Positions 21,411 through 33,347 of a DNA stretch of 64,000 nt are shown here, piece after piece. The notes under the pieces were generated by a model. The model had not been told where the DNA came from and did not search any database. It saw only the letters and a list, made by a program, of their open reading frames with translations. This DNA comes from Ascaphus truei (lineage: Eukaryota > Chordata > Amphibia > Anura > Ascaphidae): the NCBI GenBank assembly GCA_036426205.1, contig WSYH01002467.1:1-64000 (forward strand), written 5' to 3'. A program made the position numbers and the translations under genes. How positions within the stretch are numbered: the first letter of the stretch is position 1; every line of letters starts with the position of its first letter.

Positions 21411-23326
21411 TATTATTCATTTTAAAGTGTAAGAGTTGTTAAGAGTTGTTAGGGGCTAAAGTGAGAGTCCCGTTAAAAGCTTTGGTGATTTTGGTGAAGA
21501 GAGGGAGTGTTTGTATTCTTAAGGGATTGTTTTTAGACCGTCCTGGGTTGTGATAAATATTTTTGTTGTCTGAGCAGGACGGGTCCCTGATTGTACATTT
21601 GCTCTGTCTTGTCATTAACATACCAAGTGAGTTATTCATGGATATCTGTTTAGAAAGTCTTATCTGTATCCATGTTATAAAAGTATAAGGTTTATCAGGA
21701 CTGGGTTGGACCCGCTGAAGTAATTCAAGTTTTTTCTTTGGTATAGTTATGGTGAAAAAATATGATTGGGGAACAGTGTCGTAACAGGTCCTTATTTGCA
21801 TATTTACACTATTCAGAACAATAACGTTACAAAAGTATTGTACAGGTCAATTAAATTTGATTATTGTATCAGGAGTATTGTACAGGTCAATTAAATTTGA
21901 TTTCTGTAACAGGGGAATAATGGGAAACCAAAAATTCTAAAAAAATTGTGTGTCTGCAGACAAAAATAATAAAGAATGAATACAGAGAATGAAAAGGGAC
22001 AATTTAAATATATTTTGTTGGCCAGTGAATGGCACTGTTTGTACTATTATCAACAATTTGCGCAGATGTTTAAATTAAAAAGGGGTCTTTTTCTGTAGGA
22101 TTGAGAAGCTCAGGGAGCGCCTTCTCGTGTGTTTTTGAATCCCACAGGGAAACATACCTTACGTTAATAGGGGTCAAAAGAATTCTGTTGAGGGACAGGA
22201 GGGTCCCGCTGCATTTATTTTAACCATTGCCAGGACAGAAGTTAATGTAATAACAAGTGAAATAGAAAGTGAATAGGAAAGAATTAGCAAGTGAATTTGC
22301 CGATAGATAATCAAGGCATATGACGGTGTTGAGGAACTAGGTATTGAGGGTTATTTTTATGAAAGGGTTATTATTCATTTTAAAGTGTAAGAGTTGTTAA
22401 GAGTTGTTAGGGGCTAAAGTGAGAGTCCCGTTAAAAGCTTTGGTGATTTTGGTGAAGAGAGGGAGTGTTTGTATTCTTAAGGGATTGTTTTTAGACCGTC
22501 CTGGGTTGTGATAAATATTTTTGTTGTCTGAGCAGGACGGGTCCCTGATTGTACATTTGCTCTGTCTTGTCATTAACATACCAAGTGAGTTATTCATGGA
22601 TATCTGTTTAGAAAGTCTTATCTGTATCCATGTTATAAAAGTATAAGGTTTATCAGGACTGGGTTGGACCCGCTGAAGTAATTCAAGTTTTTTCTTTGGT
22701 ATAGTTATGGTGAAAAAATATGATTGGGGAACAGTGTCGTAACAGGTCCTTATTTGCATATTTACACTATTCAGAACAATAACGTTACAAAAGTATTGTA
22801 CAGGTCAATTAAATTTGATTATTGTATCAGGAGTATTGTACAGGTCAATTAAATTTGATTTCTGTAACAGGGGAATAATGGGAAACCAAAAATTCTAAAA
22901 AAATTGTGTGTCTGCAGACAAAAATAATAAAGAATGAATACAGAGAATGAAAAGGGACAATTTAAATATATTTTGTTGGCCAGTGAATGGCACTGTTTGT
23001 ACTATTATCAACAATTTGCGCAGATGTTTAAATTAAAAAGGGGTCTTTTTCTGTAGGATTGAGAAGCTCAGGGAGCGCCTTCTCGTGTGTTTTTGAATCC
23101 CACAGGGAAACATACCTTACGTTAATAGGGGTCAAAAGAATTCTGTTGAGGGACAGGAGGGTCCCGCTGCATTTATTTTAACCATTGCCAGGACAGAAGT
23201 TAATGTAATAACAAGTGAAATAGAAAGTGAATAGGAAAGAATTAGCAAGTGAATTTGCCGATAGATAATCAAGGCATATGACGGTGTTGAGGAACTAGGT
23301 ATTGAGGGTTATTTTTATGAAAGGGT
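21411..23326 (+). repeat. Exact-looking tandem duplication of about 958 bp in the provirus leader
   Basis: The segment 21411-22368 is repeated as 22369-23326 with no difference that I can find, including the identical minus-strand 120-residue open frames at 21439 and 22397. Provirus B (60103 onward) has only one copy. The duplicated segment includes the splice-like leader and the gag-start region. Complete identity suggests either a very recent event or an assembly artefact. Confidence 0.85.
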
Positions 23327-25229
23327 TATATGCAGAAATGGGGATACAATTAGAGACTGTGTATATTGTTTGGAAGGTACAGAAAGTGTTATAATTGTAA
23401 AAAAAACAAAGGCAGGACATTTTGCCAGTAATTGCAGAGCAGCCCTAAGAGAGAGAACAGAAGGGAACGGAAAAGAATGGGCATATGATAAAGTAGCCCT
23501 GTAACTGGTAAAAATTAAAAGGTTTGTTCATACTGGCCACACGAATAGGTCTTTTAAACCAGAAAATATTATTTTTCCTTCTGTTATAATGGCAACTAGA
23601 AAGAGAATCAGAATAACAGCAGTACAGACCGTGACACCCCCCCTTTTCTCCAAAGGAATGTGAAAAAGATATGAGAGATAACTCAAAAGCTCCAGAGAAT
23701 AAAAATATAGTTTCAAAAGCAGGTTATTTATGAGAAGTTGATTGGCTGTATAGGAGAGAAGTTGGTGTCTCTGTTCTTTGTGCATCTGTATTGTGGTTTC
23801 TGTGTGTGTAAACCAGTAAAAACACGTCAATTGCATTTCTATAGGATTAGGATATGTTGGAAATATTTTAAAAATATGCTGGTAAAAGCTCACACGTATT
23901 GTTTAAATTATGTATGGTGTGTTCATAAGCTAGCTAACCTCAGTTGTATAATTGTCCCGTTTTTATTTTTGAGAGGCCATACATTTTTTCGTTTTTATTG
24001 CTGTGAAGAGAGCTCCATTTTTAACTTTAAACTGAAGTTTCAATCCAGTAATTAATATTTAGAAGACAGAGAAGCTGTTTTGTTATCTGCTAGGTCTGCT
24101 TTTGGCAAAACGCCCGGGCTGGCTTATTGCCCAAAATAAACAAGCTCTAAAAAAAAAAAAAAATTTCCTCTGAGTGTCTTTAAAAATAAAGCTGGCAGTG
24201 TGCTCGGCACTGTGCTCGGCACTGTGCTCGGCACTGTGCAAAGAGATTATATTACACGAAATTAGTGTGACGTCCTATACAAAAGCATTTGACTATCAAC
24301 TGAATATGTGATGTATTTTATAACTTCAAACCATTTATTTTTCCATAGGTGTTCTATTTTATTATAAGCAGTAGTTATTGTTAAAATCACTGTATAATAT
24401 ATCATTCCAATTCTCCTGATTAAGCAAACAACATCCTAGTTGCTAATTTATTTATTTGTAGAATGTTTTTGCCAGGAAGTGGTGCATTGGGAGTCACCTC
24501 TCGTTTATGGGTGTGTCCTGGGTATAGAGTAAAAGGACAGGTGATACACAGTTGCAAATACAGTTACATAAGTGAGCATGGTATATATTATATGCAAGGC
24601 ATTTCACATTTTTAGCAGAATAGTTACAATGGGGTGTTTGGGGTGGAGACCAGACTGGAATTGGCTAGGGGCATTTGTCTTAGTATAGTAATTGTTTAAT
24701 TGGGAGTGAACACATTTTTGTCCATGACTTTGGATAGTATTGTATTGTAATGTAGTGTATGACTTTATTTATATATAGCGTCAAAAATGTACTCAGCACT
24801 TCACAAAGAACACAGTAGAGGGAATATTATAATTGTAGCAAATCAGAAAATATGAAAAGAAATCCCTGCCCTTAAGAGCTTACAATCTAAGGTTTGAGGG
24901 GAATTTACAGAGATAGCAGGTGAGGGAATAAGTGCTGTAGATGGCAGTGCTTGGCCACAATGGGTGGTAGGAGTGACTGGGTGTGGGATAATAGCCATGA
25001 GTGCAGGCTATTGAGATGCTTGATTTGTGGGGCGAGTTTTAAGGTTAGTTAGTATTTAATAAAAAGGTTGATACCATTTGCATCGGAGGAGATGACAGTG
25101 AGGCATGAATGAGAGCAAGTGTGTATGGGAAGAAGAGAGATTTGTCTGTAGTTTGAGACAGTGTTTTTGTCCCCACTTTTGAAGATTGGGTTATTCTTTT
25201 ATAGTTTGTTTAAGTTAGAATTTTAATGT
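23327..25229 (+). other. Provirus A internal sequence lacking gag-pol
   Basis: No reverse transcriptase, integrase or long gag frame is seen on either strand. 23327-23610 continues leader homology with the proviruses at 1-3216 and 61.9-62.2 kb. A triple repeat of tgctcggcact lies at about 24200-24240. The remainder is AT-rich and unassigned, apart from an interspersed repeat noted separately. Confidence 0.55.
24763..24895 (+). repeat. Probable dispersed repeat (SINE-like)
   Basis: Words such as tttatatatagcgtc, aatgtactcagcact, aatccctgcccttaa and agcttacaatctaa recall a dispersed repeat common in amphibian genomes. The family name is not certain. Confidence 0.4.
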
Positions 25230-25889
25230 CCTCAATCTCACCACTACAGCTATTGCATTACTAATCCAAGAACAGGTCCAGATCGGGCATATGGCCTTAC
25301 AAAACAGAATGGCTTTAGATAGGTCCAGATCGGGCATATGGCCTTACAAAACAGAATGGCTTTAGATTACATTTTAGCATCAAAAGGAGGTGTATGTGCC
25401 CTAATTAAAGAACAATGTTGTGTTTTCATCCAAGATCAGAGTGGCAAGGTACAGCATGAGTTAGACAAGATAGAAATTCAAGAAAGACTTAGGAAGGAAG
25501 GTGACACAGACTGGGACCCTTTGGGGCTTGGTGGATTGGTAGGATCACTAGGAGCTAAATTTTTGAATGCGGTAATGTGTGTACTTGGGATTCTCGTTGT
25601 CATCTATGTTTGTGTTACGTTTGTCAAAGGTATGATCCACAAATGTGCTACCCCCTCTTCAGAAATGATGCCATTGTTTGCAGATCCAATTTACAGCAGT
25701 CCCTTGAATAAAGAAGATGCAGAGTACAGTGTTCTAACTCTGGAAAAGAAATTGTCCGCAACGCCATACGAGACCATTACTACATTTGGCAGGCACCCTC
25801 TTGCACTGTCCCATACCCTCAAGCATTATCAGATGATGGAGCAGCCCTGTGCCTCCCAATGTGTTTCTGGAATAAAATCATGCCAATAA
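25229..25889 (+). pseudogene. Retroviral env transmembrane subunit remnant
   Basis: The frame shows the typical order of a gamma-type transmembrane subunit: heptad-like helix, then a CX6CC motif (Cys20, Cys27, Cys28 of the frame starting at 25338), then a polar stalk, then a hydrophobic anchor (about residues 75-97) and a cytoplasmic tail. The surface subunit is absent. Upstream, a 47-bp direct duplication (25274-25320 and 25321-25367) shifts the frame within the helix, so the ectodomain is not continuous. The stop at 25889 is followed by the purine tract and LTR. A second, indel-rich reading lies at 26703-27160. Not functional as it stands. Confidence 0.8.
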
Positions 25890-25914
25890 TTCTCAAAAAA
25901 CAATGTTTTAAAGA

Positions 25915-25928
25915 ATCAGAGGAGGGAC
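25915..25928 (+). promoter_or_regulatory. Polypurine tract of provirus A
   Basis: A purine run (agaatcagaggaggga then c) directly precedes the TGACAAAG start of the 3' LTR at 25929. Confidence 0.7.
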
Positions 25929-26231
25929 TGACAAAGTTGAGACTTTAGGGGGACTGACATAACAGCATTAGGATCAAAAAAGCCATTTTGTTTGACTATT
26001 TTAGTCCGCCATCTTGTCTTGTCTTTGTATGTTTTTATGTCATCTTTCTATGTGAAGAAATCTGTGTGAACGAACGTGTGAAAGAGAGAATGGAATGTTT
26101 TTGCTCCTAGCTGACTTTATTGATCTTTCCTCATCCAATCAGCTCCAAATGAAAGTGTAAACAGGCCAGACGATATGAGAAGCCTTGTTAGGAGTCTCAG
26201 ATTCTTACAGTGAAACTGTTTGTCATACTAA
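25929..26231 (+). repeat. 3' LTR of provirus A, left part
   Basis: It matches the start of the 674-bp LTR up to the words catactaa, where another LTR-type element begins at 26232. The rest of the LTR appears at about 33006-33347, in indel-rich sequence. Confidence 0.8.
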
Positions 26232-26702
26232 TGTAACGGTGTTTCTGGCCCGGCCTGACCCACCCAATCTCACATTGGCCCCTGTGGTCTAGCCGGTCCC
26301 CATTACAGTGTGGTGGTGTCTGGTGGTGCACCTGTTGGCAACAGGACTCCTGAGTCTCCCGCATGATGGTGTGTGGGGAGGACCAGTCCAGACAGGCAGC
26401 TGAGGTAGTGTGCAGAGTCTCACCTAGTTCCAGTGCAGCGCCTCCACCTCATCAGGGTCCCTGCGTCCGCAAGGGGATGATCCTGTTGAGGAACTCCTCC
26501 GTGGTGCTCCTCTCTGTACACTCATTCCACACATGTACACGAGAGGGTTTCTGAATGAACACATCTTTATTGAGTGATGTGGGCTAGCTGCCCCTCGCAG
26601 TTGAGATCTAGCCTCTCATGATTATTCACTCTGCTTCCCTTCAAAGGTGATTCTCTCCTTAATAGGGATTCCCTATCCCCGCAGGGATCACTGCCCTGTG
26701 GA
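26232..26702 (-). mobile_element. LTR of the GC-rich element inserted in the provirus LTR, truncated clean copy
   Basis: It begins TGTAACGG, the terminus shared with 11104 and 27477. A minus-strand AATAAA lies at 26566-26571, so the element is in minus orientation. It stops after ccctgtgg at 26702, where sequence jumps back to env. The same sequence is read again, with indels, at 27477 and 32213. Confidence 0.7.
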
Positions 26703-27476
26703 TAGAAATTCAAAGAAGACTAGGAAGGGGTGACCACAGAATGGGACCCTTGGGCTATGGTGGATGGTAGGATCACTAGGAGCTAATTTTTGAATGCCGG
26801 TAATGTGTTGTAATTGGGATTCTCGTTTCATTTATGTTTGTTCTGTTAGTACATTCAAAGTATGATCCACAAATGTGCTACCCCATCTTAGAAATGATGC
26901 ATTGTTTGCAAGATCAATTACAGCGTCCCTGGAATAAAAGAAGGATGCAGAGTACAGTGTTATAATCTGGAAAAGAAAATTTGTCCGCAACGCCATACGA
27001 GACCATTTACTACATTGGCAGGCACCCTCTTGAACTGTCCATTACCCTAAAGCATTATCGAGATGGAGCAGACCTGATGACTCCCAATGTGTTCTGGAAT
27101 AAACTCATGCCAATAATTCTCAAAAAACAATGTTTAAAAATCAGAGATGTTGGTCTGGGCACTGACAAAGTTAGAGACTTTAGGGGGGACTGAAATAACA
27201 GCATTAGGATCAAAAAGCCATTTGTTTGAATATTATTTTAGCCGCAATCTTGTCTTGTCGTTGGATGTTTTTATGTCATCTTTCTATGTGAAGGAAATCT
27301 GTGTGAACGAAAGTGTGGAAAGAGGAGAATGGAATGTTTTTGGCTAGCTGACTTATTGATCTGTCCTCATCCAATCAGCTCCAAATGAAAGTTGTAAACA
27401 GGCAAGACGCCAGAGACGGATATGAGAAGCTTGTAGGATCTCAGATCTTAAGTGTGTGAAACTGTTGTCATCCTAA
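26703..27476 (+). other. Indel-rich second copy of env end and 3' LTR start
   Basis: It matches 25468-26231 with frequent single-base indels. Because it follows an abrupt jump, it is best explained as overlapping sequence not trimmed at an assembly join, although a real tandem duplication cannot be excluded. Confidence 0.7.
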
Positions 27477-30400
27477 TGTTAAGGTTGTTTCTGGCCGGGC
27501 ATGACCCACCAATTCACATTGGCCCATGTGGTCTAGCCGGGTCCCCATTACAGTGTGGTGGTGTCGGTGGTGCACCTGTTGGCAACAGGACTCCTGGGCT
27601 CCCGCATGATGGTGGTGGGGAGGACCAGTACAGACAGGCAGCCCTGAGGTAGGTGCAGGTCTCACCTAGTTCCAGTGCAGGCCTCCACATCATCAGGGTC
27701 CCTGAGTCAGCAACGGGGATGATCTGTTGAGGGAACTACTCCGTGGTGCTTCCTCTCTGTACACTAATTCCCACAATAATGGACACGAGAGGGTTTTTTT
27801 GAATGAACACATTTTTATTGAGTGGATGTGGGCTAGCTGCCCCTGCAGTGAGATATAGCCTCTCATGATTATTCACTTGCTTCCCTCAAAGGTGATTCTC
27901 TCCTTAATAGGGATTCCTATCCCCGCAGGGATTCCATGCCTGTGCCCGGCCCGGGGACACAGTTCTCTCTGGAGTGTACTATAACTAAAATAACCTTGGC
28001 GGAACTTGGAAAAACTCCTCTCTGAATCTCTTAACTAGCACTAGAACTAACTTTGACACAGTGCGTGCCTTACAGTATGTAACTTCTGAGGGGACACACC
28101 TCTGACATCACTAACTGGAGTCAGAAGAATGTGACCAGTTCCAAGCCATACCAGGGAAAACCAACAGGGGGGGACCTCCCTTCCCCCACCCACCGTCCTG
28201 ATTTTATTCCCTTCGTGTAACATAACACAACGACAATGCCTTGATGTTTGCATGATTGGTTTGACGTTACTTTTTCTCTCTTTTCCGCGGGCAGGCAAAC
28301 ACGGAAAGATCAATCCTGAGTCTCCTCGCACCTTTTTCGATTAAGGGAAGGAAAAAAGCGAACCCTTTTTACGTTCGCCAGCCATCAATTACAAAAAACA
28401 TGCGGCCCTCCCATAGTCATCCCTTAATCTCCTCTCAAAAAAACCCTCTTTTCAAAACCCTCTATATTTTCTCCTCCTTGTCTAAGCATCAATTTAAAAC
28501 ACCCTAACACAACCAACAAACCGGCTAGGAGAGATGACTGTAGGCATTTACATGACCGCGACTTCTCCCTGGGGAATCCATGTCCTCGCGGGGACCAAAT
28601 TTGTACGCCTCTTCAGGAAGCACTTAACATAGACTACAAACATGTTAACGTTCACATACAAATTTTTTTTCATAATACCATAAACAAAATGATACATAGT
28701 ACATTACGCCAAGCCCGCCCCGACCAGGCAGCCACAAAACACGGTAATGTAAGTACTCCTAAAAATAGTGGATTGGTCGGCTTGTCGGAACCTCTCTCCC
28801 GCCCATATCTATGACAGTGACGTGGATAATGCCTAGGCAGTCCCCTCAGGCCTAATATGTCAACCTATGCTTCTATAGATTTTCTGCCAATGCCCCCATA
28901 CCCGCACTAAGTGTCCTATGCGGCTCCTCAGCCTTACTTTCCTATTACGGAACTCTCATACCAATAGGTGCATCTCTATGGGCCGCTCCAACACAACTAT
29001 CCGTTGGCCTCTATACTCATCCATGAAGGTTCAGGGACATACGTGGGTACTCCCAACCGTGGGAGATTTATACCGACGCACATTATGCTTCTCTGGCCCT
29101 ACTAATTCTAGTCAGGTCAGCAGTACCGCCCTTACCAGGCAAACACCATGATAAGGGCTCATCAGGATCCAACGGGTTCTGATAGTCTGCTAGGACCCAG
29201 GTCTATTCCCTATTCTCAATCTGCAGCCATCGACTTCCTGCAGCTCTCTGTCCCTCTCGTCCCTTGTTCTGGGGTTACAATCTCTCCCACAGCCCACGCA
29301 GTAGTCCACACATCCTCTCGCCGAGATGAGGGAAACCGAGGACTTTCGAGTCATCCAGCGGAGTTACCTTCAATAATATGGGGGCCCACCCACGGCTCTC
29401 CTTAAATCTTCTGACCTCCCTGACTCCTATCATCGTCATGGAAAATATCCCAGATGGACCGTGTGCGGATCGTGGCAGGAACACATCTGATGACCCCGGG
29501 CCTGTACGATTGTCGGGTGCTGTCGTGGCCACTCTCAACTCTCCCCTCCCCGAGAATCGCCCCCTCCGTAGCGCCACCGCGCTTGCTTCCCCAGTCCTCT
29601 TTTTCCCCCCTGGTGATAAGTCCACAGTCAAACTAGGCGGGGGAACCACGGGGGACCGGTGTTCGGGGCAGGGGTTTTGGGTTTCGCTAGGCGGGCTGTG
29701 GGTATTGGGCGGGAGGGGCAAGGGGATTGGACCCACGGGAGTACGACCGTGTCTGGCGTCGTTAGAACTGCGTCCAATGAGGATATTCACCCCTCCCAGT
29801 CCTGGATCGCCCCCTCAATCTGGGACTTGTAGGTGATGCGGGGACCTTCCTCACGATAGCGCGAAGACGTCGTGCACTCATCCTTGGGGTACCTCGGTCG
29901 CCACCGGACCAGTGAGTCCATCCCCGGAACCGGAAACACTGTCATGCGGGTTGGACCCCCATTCGGGAATCTCTTCCTCACTGACGACATCCGGAAGCTC
30001 CGCCGGGTCCGTATACCGGAACGTGACTGCCGTATCTCCACGTGCGCCTGCGGCCTGGCATGGACTCTCCGCTCCTAACACCGTCTGCGAGGCAAGGTAA
30101 GGGAAGGGAATCATCTACCCGTCGAAGGGGGGGGTGCCGGCGTCTTCGTCCGTACGCCCCCACGTTTCTGAGGGGAGGGACCGTCTCTCGGCTCGTCCGT
30201 ATAACTGAGGGGAACGTTCTGTCTTTTTGACAGCGCAGTACCACGGCGGTGTCGTCCTCCATGCTGGTTATATCATCCCGGGGCTCGCTGTTGACCTCCG
30301 CAAGTTCGGAGATCCTCGTCCGAGTAGTTCCCTTCTCGGTTGCAGGTCAGAGGTGCCCGACTGTGCGGTTGCGGCCCGGACTCAGCCGATGACCGGTCCA

Positions 30401-33005
30401 GTCCCTTTTCTCCGGGATCGCATACATAATCACATGCGACAGGGGACTCGGCAGTTCGAGCTTAGCCTGGTTCCCGGGGGTCAGCCGGATTGTATCGGAA
30501 ATAAACGTTGGCATAGGCATAAGTAAGTGTCCCGCAAATGGGGCAACGTGACCGCCGGTGTTGCTGTGCCTCCGGGCAGCCGCATTTGTGGCAGAGCCCC
30601 GACCACCGTCTCGGTGTTAGCCACACTTACTACCAGGTAGCCCGCCGGGTACTGAGTAGGCTGCTGAGTGGAGACCCATTAGTTCCCACAAGCGGAGGGG
30701 CAGCCATTCTTTGATAGGGACCACTTTCAGTGTGGGTCTCCAGGTCAGTGGTCTCGCAACATGACACGGCTAGAGCTTAATAGGTTCTGGGCCAGCCAAT
30801 TCCTGCTGGCTATCCTCCTTTCGCTGACATAGTGGAAACCACGCCCCCAGGGGTTGCAATTATGGGCGTGGTCCCACAGGGAATATCATGCCCCTTAATT
30901 AAAGGCCGCGCCTTCTCTCAGCTGGGTGGGCGCGGCTGCGTTTTTCGCGCCAGTTTCCTACTCACAGCTGGATTCTTTTCCCGCGGCTAGTTCCCGCCAT
31001 TTCCTTGAGCAGCTTTGCGTGCAAAATAATCCTCTTTACTGTGCAAATCATTCCGCGCCGGAACTAATTTTGTAGTTGGCGCCCATCTGGATATCAGTCC
31101 AGGGCCAGGGTGCATCCCACAGGCCATAGTTGAACAGTTCAATCCCCCTGTAGAAATCAGGGGAGGTCCATAGCACTAAGGGTTGACTCAGCACAGGGGC
31201 CGAGGAGTCATGTCCATGAAGGCGCAGCATAGCTTTCGGCTGCCCCCCATAGGGCGGGCACTGCTGTCGCGCCATTCCCGGCAGCTTTTTGCAAGTCCGC
31301 ACAGACACATTTCTGTGATCGTCCAGTGCGGTGTCCCTAGCAAGCAGGGGGAACCCATTGTGGTTGACTTTGTAAGCCCAAAAAGTCGTTGTGTTTGCTC
31401 TCCTCGCGGGAGTTCTGCCCAATATTACAATTTCCTACATTATCTTCAGGGTGGCCCCTCGCCTGTCCCAGAAGGATAAAAAACGGGGGGCAGCCACGCC
31501 TTCGCTCAGCTACACGAGCAGATGGGTTAACATATCGGCGATGTTTGCTCGTCAGGGGTGCACGCACGAGTTGGCCCTCCCATCAAGCTTGGTCGCCATT
31601 TTTTGGGTTCTAACGCAAACCACTGCGGAATCCCTCCATCTTTGTGGGTTAGTCTCACTCTCGTACATTATGTCACAGTGGGGCGTCCGCCTCTGCGGGG
31701 CCAGCTCCAATTCCGTACAATAAAGAGTTTGCTCAGAGCACCACCCACATGTGTACCTTGAACTAGGTGGAACAGGTGCACTACTCAGGCTATAGCTCAC
31801 TCTCTCAGGTTGCGTGACTCCTTCCTCACCAGTCGTGTTCCCTTACGGGAGTGTCTGGAATGGGCTAGGTACTTGGCCATTGCCATGGAAGTACTTGGGG
31901 GGGTCTTACCTCTCTTGGTCAGCCAGCGCGACCCCTCAGATTCATGACAATGTTAACAGGCTGACTCCCTTTGGCATTCCTACCAAACTAGCATTGCTCA
32001 AGGTGACTCGGTCAGCTATAGCCGGCTCCAAACCCCTCCCCTTTCAGGCCTCGGGTCCTGCAGAACTGACAATATCACCGGCAGACCCCTGACACCCTGA
32101 GGTCCGTCCCTTACGCAGCCACAGAGGGCGCCGACAGCCACTCCTCGATTTCAAGGTGTGCCAGCTAGAGCCTGTCCTGATGACAGATTGATCTCAGCAG
32201 CATTGCCTCCAATGATAACGGTGTGTTTAGGCCCGGCCTGACCACCCAATCTACACATTGGCCATGTGGTATAGACGGTTCCCCATACAGGTGGTAGTGT
32301 ATGGTGTGCCATGTGTGGCAACAGGACTCCTGAGTCTCCGCATAATGGTGGTGTGGGGGAGGAGACCCGTCCAGACGCGCTGAGGTAGTGTGCATGAGTC
32401 TCACCTAGTTCAGGCAGCGCACTCCACCTCATCAGGGCAATGCGTCCGCAAGGGGAGATCCTATGTGAGGGGAAATCGCCCTCGTGGTGAGCCTTCTCTG
32501 ACACTCATTCCACACATGTACAAGAGAGGGTTTTCTGAATGAACAATCTGTTATTGAGTTGATGTGGAAGAGCTGCCCCTCGCAGTTGAGACGAGATTCT
32601 CGCCCCTCTAATGAATTCTTCACTTCTGCCTTCAAAGGTGATTCTCTCTTAATAGGGTTACCTATCCACCGGCAGGGATCCATGCCCTGTGGCAGGTCCT
32701 GGACACAGTCTCCTCTGGAGGGTTACTATAACATAACCTAACACTCGGGCGAGAACTTGAACTCCTCTTGAACTAACTAGCATACTAGAACAACTTTTAG
32801 ACAAGTGCTGTGACTTATGTAATATCTGAGGCTGCACAACACCTCTGACATCAAGCTTTAACCATGGAGCAGAGCATGAGACCAGTCCCATCCATACACC
32901 GGGCACCAACACCAGGGTGGTAGGAGGCAAACCTCATAATTACTGCGGCATGCACCACTTACCAGACCTACTGCCAACAGGAAGAATGACTGTAGGCATT
33001 TTACA
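27477..33005 (-). mobile_element. GC-rich LTR element inserted in the provirus 3' LTR
   Basis: LTR-type repeats at 27477-28552 and 32213-33005 bound a 3.7-kb GC-rich interior. A minus-strand AATAAA lies in each LTR. A purine-rich stretch (GGGAGAAG on the minus strand) follows the left LTR. Next to the right LTR the minus strand reads TGGAGGCAATGCTGCTG, a possible but weak primer-binding site. The LTRs differ in length and by many indels. Both LTRs are in indel-rich sequence, so coordinates are approximate. Confidence 0.6.
28553..32212 (-). other. Interior of the GC-rich LTR element, no recognisable gene
   Basis: Short open frames occur on both strands but none is longer than about 170 residues. 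On the minus strand near 30620-30550 there is a Cys-X2-Cys, His, Cys-X2-Cys pattern (CHKCG ... RCPICG), perhaps zinc-binding. An acidic/proline-rich frame at about 30110-29280 could be gag-like. Reading frames are probably broken by base errors, so I do not assign products. Confidence 0.45.
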
Positions 33006-33347
33006 TGACCGCACAAATAGCCACGGTCGGCAGAACAGACATTCACCATTAACCCATAATGAATTTTTAGCTTATGGACATATCAGGATATTATGTATTA
33101 CAAATTATGTCCTTTTAGTGACGACACATATTTCATGTGTTATGTATTACAACATACATCAGTTTAGCATTGTTAAGTATTACAAAAAGATGTAATAAAA
33201 GGGATGGAGCTTAGTTTTTAGGTATAAATAATGGCATACCAGTTGATCTGGGGAGAGCTTTTTGTTTTGAAGCTGTCTCCGCTGTGGTGCACCTGAAATT
33301 AAATTCAATTTGATACGAATTTTGTGTAGTAACATTTTTACAGTTAA
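33006..33347 (+). repeat. Right part of provirus A 3' LTR, indel-rich
   Basis: It matches the distal LTR (about 20840-21192) including the ggtataaat box and the final ttacag words. It is followed by non-proviral sequence and not by a primer-binding site, so it marks the 3' end of the provirus. Confidence 0.7.

Noticed and set aside
21439..21801. 120-residue minus-strand frame present in two identical copies and again at 61.1 kb
   Set aside because: It is antisense to the provirus leader, has no recognisable domain, and its repetition is explained by the duplicated leader.
29275..29836. Overlapping 150-170-residue frames on both strands
   Set aside because: GC-rich sequence in an indel-prone block; no motif that I could recognise, so not called as genes.
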